This document shows, one piece after another, positions 55,476-63,925 of a stretch of DNA of 64,000 nucleotides. Each line of letters begins with the position of its first letter. The stretch's first letter is position 1. The notes under the pieces are model-generated. The model did not search any database. It worked only from the letters and a program-made list of their open reading frames with translations, and had not been told where the DNA came from. Source of the stretch: Romboutsia lituseburensis DSM 797 (lineage in GTDB: Bacteria > Bacillota > Clostridia > Peptostreptococcales > Peptostreptococcaceae); the NCBI RefSeq assembly GCF_900103615.1, contig NZ_FNGW01000004.1, forward strand, positions 186,001-250,000, given 5' to 3'. A program made the translations under genes and the position numbers.

Positions 55476-58023
55476 TAATCAAGAAATTATAAAAAAATTA
55501 AGTACTAGAAATTTTAAAGTAAACAAGATTAGAAACTTAGTATCTATAATTGCAATAGTACTAACAACAGTTTTATTCACTTCATTATTTACAGTAGGAT
55601 ATAGTATGTTAGATGCATTTAATAATTATAAAATGATGCAATATGGAATGAGTACACATGTACAAATACAAGATGTAAATGATGAACAAATTAAAAAAAT
55701 AAAAAATAATGAGTTAGTAGACTCAAAAAGCATAGGTATAGTAAAGAATATATATAGTGCAATAAATCCAGAATTTTCAACTCAGACAGTTAATGTTACT
55801 GTGTATGATAAGCAAAGCATAGAAAATACTGGAACAGTAGAAATGATAGAAGGTTCTTTGCCAAAGTCTAAAGACGAAATAGTAATGCCTACAAAGGTTC
55901 TTGATATGTTAAAGTTACCATATAAAGTTGGAACAGAAGTAAATATTACAATACCAGAGTTAAAAGATAAAAAGTTAACGGGTAAATCAGAAAGCTATAA
56001 GTTTAGATTAAGTGGATACTATAAATATAAAACTACAACATCATTGCCTCTTCATGATATATATGTAAGTGAAGCATTTTATGATGAATATAAGCAAAAT
56101 AAAGAAGTAGATGCTATGTGTGTAACTTTTAATTTTATAAAAAGCAAAGATTTAGAAGGTCAACTTTCACAAGTCCTAAGTGATATTCAACCTTATTCAG
56201 GTAAAGCAACTATAAATCCAGTATTTTTAGATTCGCAAGCAAACAACATTAGTGAAATGATAAATAACGTACTCCCAATATTGCTAATGGCAGCATTAAT
56301 ACTTTTAAGTGGGTATTTATTAATATACAATATTTTTTATATATCAGTAGTTAAAGATATAAATCATTATGGACTATTAAAGACTATAGGAACATCTCCT
56401 AAACAGATTAAGAAGCTAATAATAAAGCAAGCAAACAAAATATGTTTAATAGCTATACCAATAGGCTTGGCTTTAGGATATACTTTAGGAAAAATATTTA
56501 TACCTATGGTTGGCTCAATGATGGACGGATTGAAGATAACTTCTTTTAAAACATTTAGTCCAGTAATATTTGTGTTTGCAACAGTATTTTCTTATATAAC
56601 TGTAAGAATATCATGCAATAAACCTGCAAAAATAGCTAGCAATGTATCTCCAGTCGATGCGGTTAGATATAATGATAGAAGTACAAATGTTAAACGAAAA
56701 CTTAAAAAGGGTAAATCAGGATCTAAACTCTATAAAATGGCATTTACAAATATATTTATAAATAAACGAAAAGCATATTTGGTTTTAATATCAATGTCTT
56801 TAAGTTGTATAATATTTTTAGCTGTTTCAACTATAATAACTAGCTCTAATCCAGAAAGAGCAGCTGATGGTATATTGATAGGAGATGTAGAAATAGAGCA
56901 TGGATTAGCTCAATATGCAAAATACGAAGAAAAGAAAGTCTTACCTATAGACAATCAATTAATAAAAGATATTCAAAATATAAAAGAAGTTAAAAGTGTA
57001 GAAAAAATATATAAAGATTCAGGGCGTGTAATATATGAAGGGGATTTAAAAGAAGAAATATTAACACAAAAAATAGAAGAAAAACATAAAAAAGATTTTT
57101 TTGATGGTAAAGATCCAAGAGAAGTAGCGAAAGAGCAAAACTCTATAAGTTTAGATTTAACAGGAGTATCTTCTGGTAGTACAATGAAAAATATGATAGA
57201 TAATAGTGAATTGGAGTTTTGGGGTAAAGCTAATGTAATACAAGGTAATTTAGATATAGATAAATTTAACAAAGGTGGATATATAATACTTGTTGGACAC
57301 AAATATAGTAAAATCAAAGTCGGAGATAAAATTGATTTTAAGTATTTAAATAAATTCTTTGAAAAAGATGGTTATACTGAAAATCAATTTGAAGTAATGG
57401 CAATAATTGATGGAGCTGAAAACTTTAATTTATCTATGTATGTAAATGAAAATGATTTTAAAAAAGTAGTTGAAAAACCATATATCCAAAAATTGATTGT
57501 AGATACAACTGATAAAAACAAAGTTGCAAAAGAAGTAAAAAATCTAAATGGAAAGTATAATAATCCTTACACTCAAGTAAATTCAAAACAAATGTATATA
57601 AATGAGGCAAGAAAGTTTCAGTCTAGTTTAAACATTATAGGAATGAGTGCAGTATTTATAATAGGATTAATAGGTGTATTAAACTTTGTAAATACTATGA
57701 TAACTAGTATAATATCTAGGAAAACAGAATTTGCAATGATGGAAGCTATAGGAATGACTAAAAAGCAACTTAAAAAGATGCTATTATTAGAAGGATTATA
57801 CTATGGTGTTATTATAACCTTTGTAAATATTACAATTGGTAGCTTATCTACATTATTAGGATATAATATTATGCAACTTAGATTCTCTACATATACATAT
57901 CCAGTAGGGGCATTAATAACTTGTACAATAGCACTATTTTCAGTATGTTTAATCGTTCCTTTAGCTGTATATAGTAGTGTTAATAAAGATAGCATTATTG
58001 ACAGAATTAGAGTAACTGAATAA
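55462..58023 (+). CDS. FtsX-type ABC transporter permease
   Basis: An 853-residue permease with two FtsX modules. Helices lie at about 22-48, three at 270-400, one at about 438-460, and three at 725-845. Large external domains (about 50-265 and 460-720) lie between. This layout fits peptide-antibiotic detoxification or sensing transporters. ATG 55462 with AGAGGTG upstream is preferred to GTG 55453, which lies in that site. Together with the kinase it probably forms a sensory complex. Confidence 0.9.
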   Translation: MLRNNNQEIIKKLSTRNFKVNKIRNLVSIIAIVLTTVLFTSLFTVGYSMLDAFNNYKMMQYGMSTHVQIQDVNDEQIKKIKNNELVDSKSIGIVKNIYSAINPEFSTQTVNVTVYDKQSIENTGTVEMIEGSLPKSKDEIVMPTKVLDMLKLPYKVGTEVNITIPELKDKKLTGKSESYKFRLSGYYKYKTTTSLPLHDIYVSEAFYDEYKQNKEVDAMCVTFNFIKSKDLEGQLSQVLSDIQPYSGKATINPVFLDSQANNISEMINNVLPILLMAALILLSGYLLIYNIFYISVVKDINHYGLLKTIGTSPKQIKKLIIKQANKICLIAIPIGLALGYTLGKIFIPMVGSMMDGLKITSFKTFSPVIFVFATVFSYITVRISCNKPAKIASNVSPVDAVRYNDRSTNVKRKLKKGKSGSKLYKMAFTNIFINKRKAYLVLISMSLSCIIFLAVSTIITSSNPERAADGILIGDVEIEHGLAQYAKYEEKKVLPIDNQLIKDIQNIKEVKSVEKIYKDSGRVIYEGDLKEEILTQKIEEKHKKDFFDGKDPREVAKEQNSISLDLTGVSSGSTMKNMIDNSELEFWGKANVIQGNLDIDKFNKGGYIILVGHKYSKIKVGDKIDFKYLNKFFEKDGYTENQFEVMAIIDGAENFNLSMYVNENDFKKVVEKPYIQKLIVDTTDKNKVAKEVKNLNGKYNNPYTQVNSKQMYINEARKFQSSLNIIGMSAVFIIGLIGVLNFVNTMITSIISRKTEFAMMEAIGMTKKQLKKMLLLEGLYYGVIITFVNITIGSLSTLLGYNIMQLRFSTYTYPVGALITCTIALFSVCLIVPLAVYSSVNKDSIIDRIRVTE

Positions 58024-58046
58024 AAATTTAAAATAAATATGACTAT

Positions 58047-58077
58047 AAAAAACATCCTTAGAAATAGGATGTTTTTT
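58047..58077 (+). terminator. Intrinsic terminator after the FtsX permease gene
   Basis: AAAAAACATCCT and AGGATGTTTTTT enclose a seven-base loop. Confidence 0.88.
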
Positions 58078-58089
58078 ATTTTACAAAAT

Positions 58090-58117
58090 TTGTAATATTA
58101 ATTTATTGTATTATAAT
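58090..58117 (+). promoter_or_regulatory. Possible sigma-A promoter of the ECF operon
   Basis: TTGTAA (58090-58095) and TATAAT (58112-58117) are 16 bases apart. It would give basal transcription of the operon. Confidence 0.45.
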
Positions 58118-58136
58118 AAAAAATGTTGAAAAATAT

Positions 58137-58164
58137 AAAACCTTTTTTTAATAGAGTTCGTTAT
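58137..58164 (+). promoter_or_regulatory. ECF-type autoregulatory promoter
   Basis: AAAACC (58137-58142), a T-rich 16-base spacer, then CGTTAT (58159-58164). This matches the Firmicute ECF pattern (AAC-type -35 followed by T-rich spacer and CGT-type -10). It lies about 25 bases before the sigma gene start, so the sigma factor probably reads its own operon. Confidence 0.6.
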
Positions 58165-58186
58165 ATAAGTGAAAGGGGGAATAAAT

Positions 58187-58774
58187 TTGGCACAAAGTGA
58201 TGAAAGTCTAATCAATGAAATACTAAAGGGAAATGAAAGTGCAATGGAAATACTAGTGAAAAGATATTATGATCTTGTACATAGTTTCATTTATAGAAAT
58301 ACATCAGATTATAATCTAGCATATGATTTGACCCAAGAGGTATTTATAAAAGTTATAAAAAACATAAATAAATTTAGTAATGACAAAGGTAATTTTAAAA
58401 ATTGGGTCTTAAAAATTGCTGTAAATACAAATAAAGACTATTTCAAAAGTCCTATATATAAACATAGAAAAGAAATGCAAGATATAGATAATCATGAAAT
58501 AAAAGATGATAAAAATGTTATAGATATTATATCTAAAAAAGAAGATGCTAATAAAATAAAAGAAGCTATTCATAAATTACCTAATCTTCAAAGAGAAGCA
58601 ATACTTTTAAAATATTATGAAGACTTAAAAGTTAGAGAAATAAGTAGTGTAACAGGAGAAAATGAAAATACCATAAAATCAAGATTATTTAATGGTGTTA
58701 AAAATTTAAAAAAAATGCTTGGAGGTGATTCAAATGAAGAAATTTCAGGGAGAAGACTACACTCTAAACTATGA
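58187..58774 (+). CDS. ECF-type sigma-70 factor
   Basis: A 195-residue extracytoplasmic-function sigma factor. Region 2 (about 20-90) includes DLTQEVFIKVIKNINKF. Region 4 (about 125-185) has LPNLQREAILLKYYEDLKV and ENENTIKSRLFNGVKNLKK. TTG 58187 is preferred to GTG 58169, because AAGGGGGA (58173-58180) is properly spaced for it and the GTG is upstream of that site. It overlaps the next gene by 41 bases, the usual sigma/anti-sigma coupling. Confidence 0.9.
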   Translation: MAQSDESLINEILKGNESAMEILVKRYYDLVHSFIYRNTSDYNLAYDLTQEVFIKVIKNINKFSNDKGNFKNWVLKIAVNTNKDYFKSPIYKHRKEMQDIDNHEIKDDKNVIDIISKKEDANKIKEAIHKLPNLQREAILLKYYEDLKVREISSVTGENENTIKSRLFNGVKNLKKMLGGDSNEEISGRRLHSKL

Positions 58775-59597
58775 TGATTTAAATGATATTGAATTTGATA
58801 ATTTGATAGATGAAGATTTAAAAGAAATAGAATTATTTTTAGATAGCTACATGGTTAAAAAAGTAGATGATGAGAAAATCGAAAATACTATTGATGTACT
58901 CAGAGAATATATACCAAAACAAGCTGAAGAAGGCATTGCAATAAAATTAAAGCAAAGTTTAATAGGGAACATAAAATCAATAATTAACTTAGTCCAATTT
59001 AATATAAGTTTAGTGAGCAAAAGTTATTGGATATTATCACTAGTACTAATACTTTTAGGTGTAATAGCAACAAAGAAATTTAATTTTAATATATATTCTA
59101 GTGCCATAATAATGTCTCCAATACCAATTTTACTTGGAATTTTTGAGTTAATTAAAGGGAAAGAAGAAAATGTATGGGAGTTAGAATTGAGTTATAAGTA
59201 TTCATTGAAAGAGACACTTTTATGCAAGATAGTAATTATATTGATTTTTTCTATATTAATAAGTTTGATAATGACTGTAACTTTATACAATACCAATTGT
59301 GAAATAAGTTTATTAAAAATGATTAAGTTATCATTAATACCTATGTTTGTAACATCAGCTATTTCATTAGTTATAGTTTCTTTATATAGAAATAGTAATA
59401 GCATTGGCGTATGTGTAGCGATATGGATGATTCAAGCTGCGACGATAGATGAAAAAACTATTGAAAATATATTAACTATAGATAATTTAACAATAATATT
59501 TACGTTAATTGTTTCAATAATTTTAACTATTTATGCATCAAAGCTATTTTATAAAATGTCTGTAAATTATACAGATTATAAAAATTGTGATTTTTAG
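58734..59597 (+). CDS. Candidate membrane anti-sigma factor
   Basis: A 287-residue membrane protein. The acidic cytoplasmic N-terminus (1-65, DLNDIEFDNLIDEDLKEIEL) is followed by about six helices (roughly 100-285). No zinc anti-sigma (ZAS) motif is seen. Its position overlapping the sigma gene is the main reason to call it an anti-sigma factor. It could instead be a permease-like subunit of the following ABC system. ATG 58734 has GGAGGTGA. Confidence 0.7.
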   Translation: MKKFQGEDYTLNYDDLNDIEFDNLIDEDLKEIELFLDSYMVKKVDDEKIENTIDVLREYIPKQAEEGIAIKLKQSLIGNIKSIINLVQFNISLVSKSYWILSLVLILLGVIATKKFNFNIYSSAIIMSPIPILLGIFELIKGKEENVWELELSYKYSLKETLLCKIVIILIFSILISLIMTVTLYNTNCEISLLKMIKLSLIPMFVTSAISLVIVSLYRNSNSIGVCVAIWMIQAATIDEKTIENILTIDNLTIIFTLIVSIILTIYASKLFYKMSVNYTDYKNCDF

Positions 59598-59610
59598 GAG
59601 GGGGATATAA

Positions 59611-60492
59611 ATGGAATTAAGTATAAATGGGGTAAGTAAAAAATTTAAAGATAAGTTGGCTGTAAATGATTTTACTGTAACATTAAACAATGGAATATAT
59701 GGTCTTTTAGGACTTAATGGAGCAGGGAAGACTACTCTTATGAGAATATTAGCAGATGTTTCAAATCCAAGTTCGGGACAAATATTAGTTAATGGTAAAA
59801 ATAAAAATGAGTTAGGTTCAGATTATAGAGACTTAATAGGGTATTTACCTCAAGATATAGGTTTTTATAAAAATTTTAGTGCAGAGAAATTTTTACTATA
59901 TATAAGTGCATTAAAAGGAATAGAAAAAGAAGAAGCTAAAATAAAGATTGATGACATACTAAAGTTTGTTAATTTAGACGAACATAGAAAAAAGAAAATT
60001 GGTAAGTTTTCAGGAGGTATGAAGCAAAGGCTCGGTATAGCACAGGCTCTTTTAAATGATCCGAAAATACTTATATTAGATGAACCAACGGCAGGACTAG
60101 ACCCTAATGAAAGAATAAGATTTAAAAATTTAATAGCTAATATATCAAAAAATAAAATAGTAATCTTATCAACTCATATAATTTCAGATGTTGAATTTAT
60201 TGCAAATGAAGTACTAGTTATGAAAGCAGGAGTCCTAGTAGAAAAACTAACTCCAAATCAGATGGTAGATAAAATAAAAGGCAAAGTACATAGTATAAAG
60301 ATTAAAGAACATAAGCTACCTGAAATACAAAATAAATTTAAAATATCTAATATATCAAGAGAAAAAGAAAATATTATAGTCAGGGTAGTAGGGGATGAAA
60401 AATTTGAAGATTTAGGATTTGAATATAAAGAAGAACATCCGAATTTAGAAGATGTATTTTTATATTACTTTGATGAAAATAAAATTTTTTAA
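59611..60492 (+). CDS. ABC transporter ATP-binding protein (ABC-2 type)
   Basis: A 293-residue ATPase. Walker A is GLNGAGKTTLMRIL, the signature FSGGMKQRLGIAQA, Walker B ILILDEPTAGLDPNE and H-loop LSTHIISD. A 70-residue C-terminal extension is usual in ABC-2 exporters. AGGAGGGGG precedes ATG 59611, 13 bases after the anti-sigma gene. It pairs with the next permease. Confidence 0.93.
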   Translation: MELSINGVSKKFKDKLAVNDFTVTLNNGIYGLLGLNGAGKTTLMRILADVSNPSSGQILVNGKNKNELGSDYRDLIGYLPQDIGFYKNFSAEKFLLYISALKGIEKEEAKIKIDDILKFVNLDEHRKKKIGKFSGGMKQRLGIAQALLNDPKILILDEPTAGLDPNERIRFKNLIANISKNKIVILSTHIISDVEFIANEVLVMKAGVLVEKLTPNQMVDKIKGKVHSIKIKEHKLPEIQNKFKISNISREKENIIVRVVGDEKFEDLGFEYKEEHPNLEDVFLYYFDENKIF

Positions 60493-60506
60493 GGGGATGA
60501 ATAAAC

Positions 60507-61655
60507 ATGATAGAATTAATTAAATTTGAAATAGGAAAAATTTTTTCAAAAAAAGTAGTGTGGGTATTACTTTTAGCAGTATTATGGTCTATGGGTTCTT
60601 CAATTTATAGAGATGCAAGGGTATTGAAATTTAATAATATAAAAAATAAAGAACAGGTTCAACAAATTGTGGCTCCTTATGAAGGAGAAGTTTTAACAAA
60701 GGAACGAATAAAGATAAGAGAAGATTATGAAAAAAAACTTAGAAAAAAAGATAATCTTTCACCTGAAGAATTTGTACTTAGCAGTATATTAAATTTTGAT
60801 TACACTTTAGATATTGATCCAGATTATGTAATTGGAGATAAAGAATATAAAAAAAGTGAACTTAAAAAAGATCTAGATAAATTGAAGCAAGAAGGTAAAA
60901 CTGATACATTTACATATAAAAATATGGAATACATATATAACCTAATAGATAAAAAAGAAGCTCAAACATATCATTATAAGATGGAATGGAATTATGGTGC
61001 TGATTTCCAAAGAATGGCTCCATTTTTATCAATATTAGTTATAGTAGGAATTGCAACTATATTTAGTAGTGATTATCAAAATAATACTGCGTCATTAGTA
61101 TTAAGCTCGAAGTTTGGAAAAAATAAACTTATAATTTCTAAGATATTATCATCATTAGTTTTTAGCACAATAATATTTGCTTTTGTGAATTGCGTATTTT
61201 TAAGCTATATTGCACTTGATAAATTTAAAGGTTGGAATCAAGCTTTAAATAGCTTAAAATATCTTGAAGCAACCCCATATAATATTACAGTAATACAATA
61301 TTATATTAGAGGATTAATGTTTAGTTTTATAGGAATTATTTTATTTACACTACTAGTAATGCTTATATCTTTATTAGTAAAAAACAATATACTATCAATG
61401 CTAATATCTTTAGGAATATACTCTGCTCCAGTTTTTATATCTTCATTTATGCCAACGAAACAACTTGCAATAATATTTAGACAATTAAATTTAGAGGAGC
61501 TTATAAGTGTAGAAGCATTATTCCGCAATACAGACACCTATAATATTTTTGGAACTCCAGTGCTATATGCTAATTTACTTGTAACTATATCTGTAATACT
61601 TATACCAATAGTCGCTTATACGATTATACATTTTGGAAAAAAACAGGCAATATAA
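60507..61655 (+). CDS. ABC-2 type transporter permease
   Basis: A 382-residue permease with TM1 at about 15-33 and a charged external domain (about 35-165, Lys/Glu/Asp-rich). Five or so helices follow (about 170-382), starting MAPFLSILVIVGIATIFSS. This is typical of ABC-2/NatB-like exporters. It is the last gene of the ECF operon, and a terminator follows. The substrate is unknown. Confidence 0.88.
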   Translation: MIELIKFEIGKIFSKKVVWVLLLAVLWSMGSSIYRDARVLKFNNIKNKEQVQQIVAPYEGEVLTKERIKIREDYEKKLRKKDNLSPEEFVLSSILNFDYTLDIDPDYVIGDKEYKKSELKKDLDKLKQEGKTDTFTYKNMEYIYNLIDKKEAQTYHYKMEWNYGADFQRMAPFLSILVIVGIATIFSSDYQNNTASLVLSSKFGKNKLIISKILSSLVFSTIIFAFVNCVFLSYIALDKFKGWNQALNSLKYLEATPYNITVIQYYIRGLMFSFIGIILFTLLVMLISLLVKNNILSMLISLGIYSAPVFISSFMPTKQLAIIFRQLNLEELISVEALFRNTDTYNIFGTPVLYANLLVTISVILIPIVAYTIIHFGKKQAI

Positions 61656-61674
61656 TTTAAATATGTTAATAAAA

Positions 61675-61708
61675 TAAAAAGTAGCTTCATACGAAGTTAC
61701 TTTTTTTT
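61675..61708 (+). terminator. Intrinsic terminator of the ECF/ABC operon
   Basis: AAAAAGTAGCTTC pairs with GAAGTTACTTTTT (one G-T) around ATAC, then more T. Confidence 0.88.
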
Positions 61709-61756
61709 ACGTAACTAGATTACATAGGTATGTCAATACATTTGTGAAAGTAAAAA

Positions 61757-61840
61757 ATGACATTTTGAGCAACAGACGAAGCCGTGGGCAACAGAAAGTG
61801 TAGCGCCCACGCAGTAGCTTAAGCGAAGCGACTTTTTTAT
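61757..61840 (+). repeat. Interspersed intergenic repeat, copy C
   Basis: It shares TTTTGAGCAA, ACAGAAAGTGTAGCGCCCAC and GCGAAGCGACTTTTTT-type ends with copy B. It has a perfect 7-bp stem CGTGGGC/GCCCACG around AACAGAAAGTGTAGC. It lies about 50 bases beyond a terminator. Confidence 0.8.
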
Positions 61841-61986
61841 TTATAAAAAAATCTAAATCATAATATAAAAGGTAATAAAACTAAATTAATGTTAAAAAAT
61901 AAACAAATACTAAAATAAATTTATAATTTTGCTTAAAAAATGAAAAATTGGCTCGAAAAAAAGAAGAAAGTTTTTTTAAAAAGTTG

Positions 61987-62015
61987 TTGAAAGTATTATA
62001 GAAAGTTTATATACT
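61987..62015 (+). promoter_or_regulatory. Sigma-A promoter of the grd operon
   Basis: TTGAAA (61987-61992) and TATACT (62010-62015) are 17 bases apart. Transcription would start near 62022, 30 bases before the riboswitch. Confidence 0.75.
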
Positions 62016-62052
62016 TATCTTATAAAAGATAGAAAATATAAATAAAAATTAA

Positions 62053-62178
62053 ATATCCGAGTGAAGGATATGGGAGACTACTTTTATAAGTGACCGAAGG
62101 GACAAGTTTAATTAAGTACCCAACTTAATTAAATGAAATTCTCAGGTACAAACACCATATCTAGACGGACCTCTGAAA
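62053..62178 (+). promoter_or_regulatory. Glycine riboswitch (single aptamer)
   Basis: It carries the conserved glycine aptamer elements in order: GGGAGA, GTGACCGAAGGGACAAG, TTCTCAGGTACAAA and GGACCTCTGAA. The stem GATATGG (62067-62073)/CCATATC (62155-62161) can close the aptamer. GGATAT can instead pair with ATATCC (62053-62058) just upstream. Only one aptamer is visible, not the usual tandem pair. It is upstream of grdX-trxB-trxA, the start of a glycine reductase operon, so glycine is the natural ligand. Confidence 0.88.
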
Positions 62179-62187
62179 AAAATATTA

Positions 62188-62228
62188 ACAGGGAGCACAA
62201 ATTGGGAATTTGTTTTCTCTGTTTTTTT
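62188..62228 (+). terminator. Riboswitch-controlled terminator
   Basis: ACAGGGAGCACAAATT pairs with AATTTGTTTTCTCTGT at 15 of 16 positions (with G-T pairs) around GGG, followed by T7. CTCTG at the end of the aptamer (62171-62175) can pair with CAGGG of the left arm, giving a possible antiterminator. Confidence 0.85.
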
Positions 62229-62266
62229 ATGCAAAAAATATACAATTGTGAAAGTGAGAGAATGTC

Positions 62267-62638
62267 ATGATAATTGTTACTAATAACCCAATTGTTAAAT
62301 CACAAATTACAGATAAAGAAATAGTGCATAAAGATATAACATACATAGAAGTATTAAAAGAGTGCAGAGATCTAGTTCATAAGGGGTATGAAATTTTATC
62401 TCATCCTCTTTACGGAAGCGTAAAGCCAAATGAAACACCATATCGAAGTATAATAATGAAAAAGGGAACTAATCTAGATACAAATTCATTAAATTTAATA
62501 GAAGAAGCAATAGTTACATCAAGTAAATTCCAAAATAATAAAAAAACTCCAAATTGGCCAAACAAAGTTATAGAAGATTTTAGAGTCATTGATTTAGATA
62601 TTTTACAAAATACCTTGCAAAGAATTCAATACTTATAA
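62267..62638 (+). CDS. grdX: GrdX family protein
   Basis: A 123-residue GrdX protein, the first gene of glycine/sarcosine/betaine reductase operons in Stickland clostridia. Marks are MIIVTNNPIVKSQ, YEILSHPLYGSVKPNETPYRS and KTPNWPNKVIEDFRVIDLDI. Its function is unknown. The start ATG 62267 has only a weak GAGAG site. Expression is set by the riboswitch just upstream. Confidence 0.92.
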   Translation: MIIVTNNPIVKSQITDKEIVHKDITYIEVLKECRDLVHKGYEILSHPLYGSVKPNETPYRSIIMKKGTNLDTNSLNLIEEAIVTSSKFQNNKKTPNWPNKVIEDFRVIDLDILQNTLQRIQYL

Positions 62639-62832
62639 AATTATAATTAAATTTAAATAAATGTTAGATTTAATTACAATTGAATATATTTACATTTTAT
62701 TTGAATTAATACAGCATTAAGTTTATACATATTTATATAACAAAATTTTTATATAATGAAAAAATTATATTATATAAATATCAATAATATATTGTAGTGT
62801 ATATTAATTTAAATATAAAAGGGGGAAAATGA

Positions 62833-63798
62833 ATGGAAAATATATATGATTTAATTGTAATAGGTTCAGGACCAGCAGGACTTTCTTCAGGTCTTTATGG
62901 AGCTAGAGCTAAGCTTAAGACTCTTATAATAGAAAAAGGGAAAACAGGAGGTCAAATAGTTACAACGCATGATGTAGCAAACTATCCAGGATCTATACAA
63001 GATGCAAGTGGACCTAAGCTAATAGCAAGAATGGTTGAACAATGCAAAGGCTTTGGAGCTGAAATGGTAAAAGACAATATAGTAGATGCTGATTTAGATT
63101 CTGACATAAAAGTATTAAAGGGAGAAAAGGGAGAATATAGAGGAAAAGCAGTAGTTATAGCGACAGGATGTACTCCTAGAAAGCTTGGAGCGCCAGGGGA
63201 AAAAGAGTTAACAGGAAAAGGTGTATCTTATTGTGCTACTTGTGATGGAGATTTCTTCACTGACTTAGAAGTATTTGCAGTGGGTGGAGGAAATAGTGCA
63301 GTTGAAGAAGGAATGTTCTTAACTAAATTTGCAAGAAAAGTAACTATTGTTCAAATGGAAGATAAATTAACTTGCGCAAGATCTATAGAAGAAAAAGCTA
63401 AAGAAAATCCTAAGATGAACTTCATGTTCAATACAACTATAAAAGAAATAATAGGGGATGGAATAGTAGAGAAAGTTGTATTTGAAAACAGATTAACTGG
63501 GGAGATTACTGAATATGAAGCAGATGAAGAAGATGGAACAATGGGTGTATTTGTATTCATAGGATTAATACCTCAAACAGAAATATTTAAAGATAAAATA
63601 GATACAGATAGAATTGGATACATAATAACTGATGAAGACATGAAAACAAATATAGAAGGTGTTTTTGCAGCTGGAGATTGCAGAGTTAAAACTCTAAGAC
63701 AAGTAGTAACAGCAACTAGTGATGGAGCTGTAGCTACTATAAATGCAGAAAAATATTTAGAAAGTAAAGATTGGAATTTAGTTGATTCAACTATTTAA
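62833..63798 (+). CDS. trxB: Thioredoxin reductase
   Basis: A 321-residue NADPH-type thioredoxin reductase flavoenzyme. It has the FAD site GSGPAGLSSGLYGARA, redox pair CATCDGDF, nucleotide site VGGGNSAVEEG and C-terminal GVFAAGDCR. In glycine reductase operons it feeds electrons to thioredoxin, which reduces the selenoprotein GrdA. AAAAGGGGGA precedes ATG 62833. About 195 AT-rich bases with no terminator separate it from grdX. Confidence 0.95.
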   Translation: MENIYDLIVIGSGPAGLSSGLYGARAKLKTLIIEKGKTGGQIVTTHDVANYPGSIQDASGPKLIARMVEQCKGFGAEMVKDNIVDADLDSDIKVLKGEKGEYRGKAVVIATGCTPRKLGAPGEKELTGKGVSYCATCDGDFFTDLEVFAVGGGNSAVEEGMFLTKFARKVTIVQMEDKLTCARSIEEKAKENPKMNFMFNTTIKEIIGDGIVEKVVFENRLTGEITEYEADEEDGTMGVFVFIGLIPQTEIFKDKIDTDRIGYIITDEDMKTNIEGVFAAGDCRVKTLRQVVTATSDGAVATINAEKYLESKDWNLVDSTI

Positions 63799-63925
63799 AG
63801 AAATCTAAATTTAATATAGTTATTAAAATTAAATTAAGATAATAGATATGTATAAACACTATAATTATAAATTCAATAATTTAGTGGATATACTAAATAT
63901 TTATAGAATTAAGGGGGATTTAAGT

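Larger units (their letters stand above)
61656..62266. other. Regulatory intergenic region before grdX
   Basis: This 610-base region contains, in order, the terminator of the ABC-2 operon, repeat copy C, a sigma-A promoter, a glycine riboswitch and its terminator. Bases 61841-61986 are plain AT-rich sequence. Confidence 0.8.
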
